Source: Natronorubrum bangense (GTDB lineage: Archaea > Halobacteriota > Halobacteria > Halobacteriales > Natrialbaceae). From it: DNA of 64,000 nt. Below, piece after piece: positions 61,854 to 64,000 of the stretch. The notes beneath the pieces are model-generated. The model was not told where the DNA came from and did not search any database. It saw nothing but the letters and a program-made list of their open reading frames with translations. The translations under genes were made by a program, and so were the position numbers. Within the stretch, counting starts at the first letter, position 1. Each line of letters begins with the position of its first letter. The stretch is from assembly GCF_004799645.1 (NCBI RefSeq), contig NZ_CP031305.1, positions 248,001-312,000 of the forward strand. Reading direction: 5' to 3'.

Positions 61854-63027
61854 TTTTCTCACCTGCTTTCACGTCACGCACACCTCGATCGGGCTGTGAC
61901 GGTGCGCTGCTGTCGACCGCACTCGGCCAGATCAGTTCCCGCTGTGGCGGAAGGATTCCCTGCGGTCGGAACCGCATGACGAGGATGATCAACAGGCCAA
62001 TCGCGAGCAGCCTGAACGGTGCCCCACCGAGGGGAATCCAGCCGATATCGTTGACGAACCGAGAGCCTTCCCGGATGGCCACGACGACGAACCCACCGAG
62101 CAGTGCCCCGCGGTTCGAGCCGCTGCCGCCGAGGATCACGGCGACCCAGACATAAAATGTCGTGATCGGGTCGAGGTCACCCGGGCTGACGAAGAGATTT
62201 AGATGCGCATAGAAGACGCCCGCAAGTGCCATGATGAGGCTCCCGAGGACGAACGACTGCATCTTGTAGGAGTAGGTGTTCTTTCCCAGCGCCTTCGCTA
62301 AGTCCTCGTCGGAACGGATCGTCCGGAGCAGCCGCCCCCACGGCGATCGCTGTGCACGCCGGAGGACGGCGAACGTCCCGCCGAGGAAGACGAGCAACAG
62401 CACGACGTTGAGCAGTTGCTGCCAGAACGTCAGCCCCAGAATGACCGGTGATCCGGGGACGAGTTCGATCTCGATCGCCGGCATCACTTCGGTGAACGTC
62501 CCCAGAACGGGCCACTCCTCGAAGAAGGTCGGGATGCCCCGGAGGCCGGCGCTGCCGTTGGTCCACTGGCGCTCGTTGAGCATGAACAGACGGATGACCT
62601 CCGCCAGTCCGAGCGTCGCGATCGCGAGGTAGTCTGCACGCAGTCGCAGCGTCGGAATGCCGATCGCCACTGCAACCACCGCAGCCAGGGCAAGCCCGAC
62701 GATCAGACCGAACACGGGGTTGTAGCCGCCGCCGATCGGAGAGTTGCTGGCTGTCATCAGGGCCGCGCCGTAGGCACCGAGCCCGAAGAAGGCGGCGACG
62801 CTGAAGTTGATCAGCCCAGTAAACCCCCACTGGGAGTTCAGTCCGAACGAGAGGAGCGCGTACATCCCTGCCAGACCGAACAGGAAGAGGAAGTAGGATG
62901 CGCCGAGCGCGCCGGTGAGCAAGGCTATGACGAGGCCAAACACGATCAGCCCGATCGCTACCGTGACGCCTTGCTCCGTGGTCGTCAGATCGTCCCAGTA
63001 GCCGCGGGGGTCGGTGAGAACCCTCAT
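61846..63027 (-). CDS. livM: Branched-chain amino-acid-type ABC transporter permease (LivM)
   Basis: 393 residues from MRVLTDPRGYWDDLT. Polytopic permease with FGLNSQWGFTGLINFSVAAFFGLGAYGAALM (the LivM entry helix), LRLRADYLAIATLGLAEVIRLF, and the C-terminal AIREGSRFVNDIG and RPQGILPP. The EAA-like cytoplasmic segment lies near RAQRSPWGRLLRTIRSDEDLAKALGKN. The ATG at 63027 is two bases before the livH stop codon, so the genes are coupled. It forms the membrane channel with LivH. Confidence 0.93.
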   Translation of the reverse strand: MRVLTDPRGYWDDLTTTEQGVTVAIGLIVFGLVIALLTGALGASYFLFLFGLAGMYALLSFGLNSQWGFTGLINFSVAAFFGLGAYGAALMTASNSPIGGGYNPVFGLIVGLALAAVVAVAIGIPTLRLRADYLAIATLGLAEVIRLFMLNERQWTNGSAGLRGIPTFFEEWPVLGTFTEVMPAIEIELVPGSPVILGLTFWQQLLNVVLLLVFLGGTFAVLRRAQRSPWGRLLRTIRSDEDLAKALGKNTYSYKMQSFVLGSLIMALAGVFYAHLNLFVSPGDLDPITTFYVWVAVILGGSGSNRGALLGGFVVVAIREGSRFVNDIGWIPLGGAPFRLLAIGLLIILVMRFRPQGILPPQRELIWPSAVDSSAPSQPDRGVRDVKAGEKNE

Positions 63028-63028
63028 T

Positions 63029-63955
63029 TCAGACCCCCTCCCCGCTGATACCGTCGCCGGCGATCCCAGTCGGTCGGACGAGCAAGACGGCAACCATGAT
63101 GAGGAACGCGACGGCGTTTGCGTACTCGATACCGATCGGGATACCCACGTCAGACAGCAGCGGCATCATCTCGACGACCATCCCGATGAGGAACCCACCG
63201 AGCATCGCGCCGTAGATGGAGCCGATCCCGCCGAGGATCACTGCGGCGAAGATAACCAGCAGGACGTTAAATCCCATCCGTGGCTGGAGCTGGTTGAACA
63301 GTCCGAGGAAGGCGCCACCGGCACCCGCCAGCCCCGCACCAATGATCCATGACATGAGCTTGATGCGATACGTTCGAATGCCGCTTGCGCGCGCAAGATC
63401 CGGATTGTCGGCCATCGCTCGCATCTTTCGGCCGAGATCAGTGTGTTGCAAGAGGACGTGAAGTCCCGTCACGAGTATGGTCGCCGAAATGACGATCGCG
63501 ACGTCGTGTTGGGTCAGCCGAATCCCGTAGGGCAACAGCGTCTCGATCGGCTGGACGAATCCGACATCGTATCGGATCGAGTCCGAGCCAAAGCCCATCT
63601 GGATCAGTGCACGGTAGACGAAGGCGACGCCGATCGATGTGATGAGCAGGCCGATCGAGCCGATGTCCAGCGGTTCGTAGACGATTTTTTCGGTAAGTAT
63701 CGCAACGACAGCGGCGACGGCGAGCCCGATCAGGAGTGCAACAAAAAAGCCCATCGGCAGCCCGAGGATGCTGAACCCGACGCCACCGACGACGCCGAAA
63801 CTGACGAGCGTCGTATATGCACCGACGGTCATCGTATCACCGTGTGCGAAGTTCGCGAAGCCGTTGATGCTGTAGATCAGCGATAGCCCGATGCTCCCGA
63901 GGACGATGATGCTACTGTACACCAGTCCGTTGGCAGCGTATTCGATAATAGACAT
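63029..63955 (-). CDS. livH: Branched-chain amino-acid-type ABC transporter permease (LivH)
   Basis: 308 residues. MSIIEYAANGLVYSSIIVLGSIGLSLIYSINGFANFAHGD in part and GAYTTLVSFGVVGG are the LivH start. It goes on with YRALIQMGFGSDSIRYDVGF and ends at AVAFLIMVAVLLVRPTGIAG. It is the first gene of the cluster seen here; the binding protein would be upstream, beyond the window. About 45 bases of its promoter region remain at the window end. Confidence 0.93.
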   Translation of the reverse strand: MSIIEYAANGLVYSSIIVLGSIGLSLIYSINGFANFAHGDTMTVGAYTTLVSFGVVGGVGFSILGLPMGFFVALLIGLAVAAVVAILTEKIVYEPLDIGSIGLLITSIGVAFVYRALIQMGFGSDSIRYDVGFVQPIETLLPYGIRLTQHDVAIVISATILVTGLHVLLQHTDLGRKMRAMADNPDLARASGIRTYRIKLMSWIIGAGLAGAGGAFLGLFNQLQPRMGFNVLLVIFAAVILGGIGSIYGAMLGGFLIGMVVEMMPLLSDVGIPIGIEYANAVAFLIMVAVLLVRPTGIAGDGISGEGV

Positions 63956-64000
63956 TGGTGAGACACCGATTACGATTCTCGGAGTCCGAGCGAGACGTAA

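Noticed and set aside
1-64000. Insertion sequences, phage genes or integrases
   Set aside because: No transposase, integrase or capsid-like protein was recognised in either strand.

Overview
The window is a stretch of haloarchaeal chromosome, most like the Natrialba/Haloterrigena/Natrinema group, although the genus is my guess. The grounds are a GC-rich sequence, acidic proteins rich in Asp and Glu, leaderless archaeal promoters with TATA boxes about 25-30 bases before the start codon, archaeal ether-lipid enzymes, archaeosortase A, GatB, an Orc1/Cdc6 initiator with origin recognition boxes, haloarchaeal type IV pilins and many small zinc-ribbon proteins typical of Halobacteria. No insertion sequence, prophage, CRISPR array or rRNA was seen.

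Layout. 0-10 kb: three tandem lactate-permease genes (the first cut by the window edge), a winged-helix regulator, and a 1026-residue FAD/Fe-S D-2-hydroxyacid (lactate) dehydrogenase. Together they look like a lactate uptake and oxidation locus. 10-30 kb: housekeeping genes, including GatB, a thioesterase, an FAD amine oxidase-like protein, a cupin, archaeosortase A with a phosphoesterase, a GT2 glycosyltransferase, a methyltransferase, an MBL hydrolase, the first ether-lipid enzyme (GGGP synthase), a TRAM protein, a radical SAM protein, an Hsp20-like protein and a DAO-type oxidoreductase. 30-43 kb: a NUDIX hydrolase, a GT81-like synthase, two YdjM-like membrane proteins, a GlmU-type nucleotidyltransferase, an aldehyde dehydrogenase, a RIO/Bud32-like kinase, an acyl-CoA dehydrogenase, a lipoprotein and several membrane proteins.

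43-50 kb is the most notable part. It is a replication origin with five ORB-like elements (45885-48060), an AT-rich candidate unwinding element at about 46196-46325, and an orc1/cdc6 gene. Two paralogous glutamate dehydrogenase genes bracket the block, and a citE-like lyase gene lies inside it. 50-57 kb: a PH-domain membrane protein, a 360-base intergenic stretch with strong RNA-like folds, a Tat-type trypsin-like protease, an overlapping aldolase/fructose-bisphosphatase pair (gluconeogenesis), a RecA-like ATPase, and the UbiA-family enzyme that makes the second ether bond of archaeal lipids. 57.7-60.3 kb: tRNA-Arg(UCG), small orphan genes, two tandem type IV pilins that differ mainly in the middle, and a gene that looks frameshifted. 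60.3-64 kb: a minus-strand branched-chain amino-acid-type ABC transporter (livH-livM-livG-livF order), whose binding protein would lie beyond the window.
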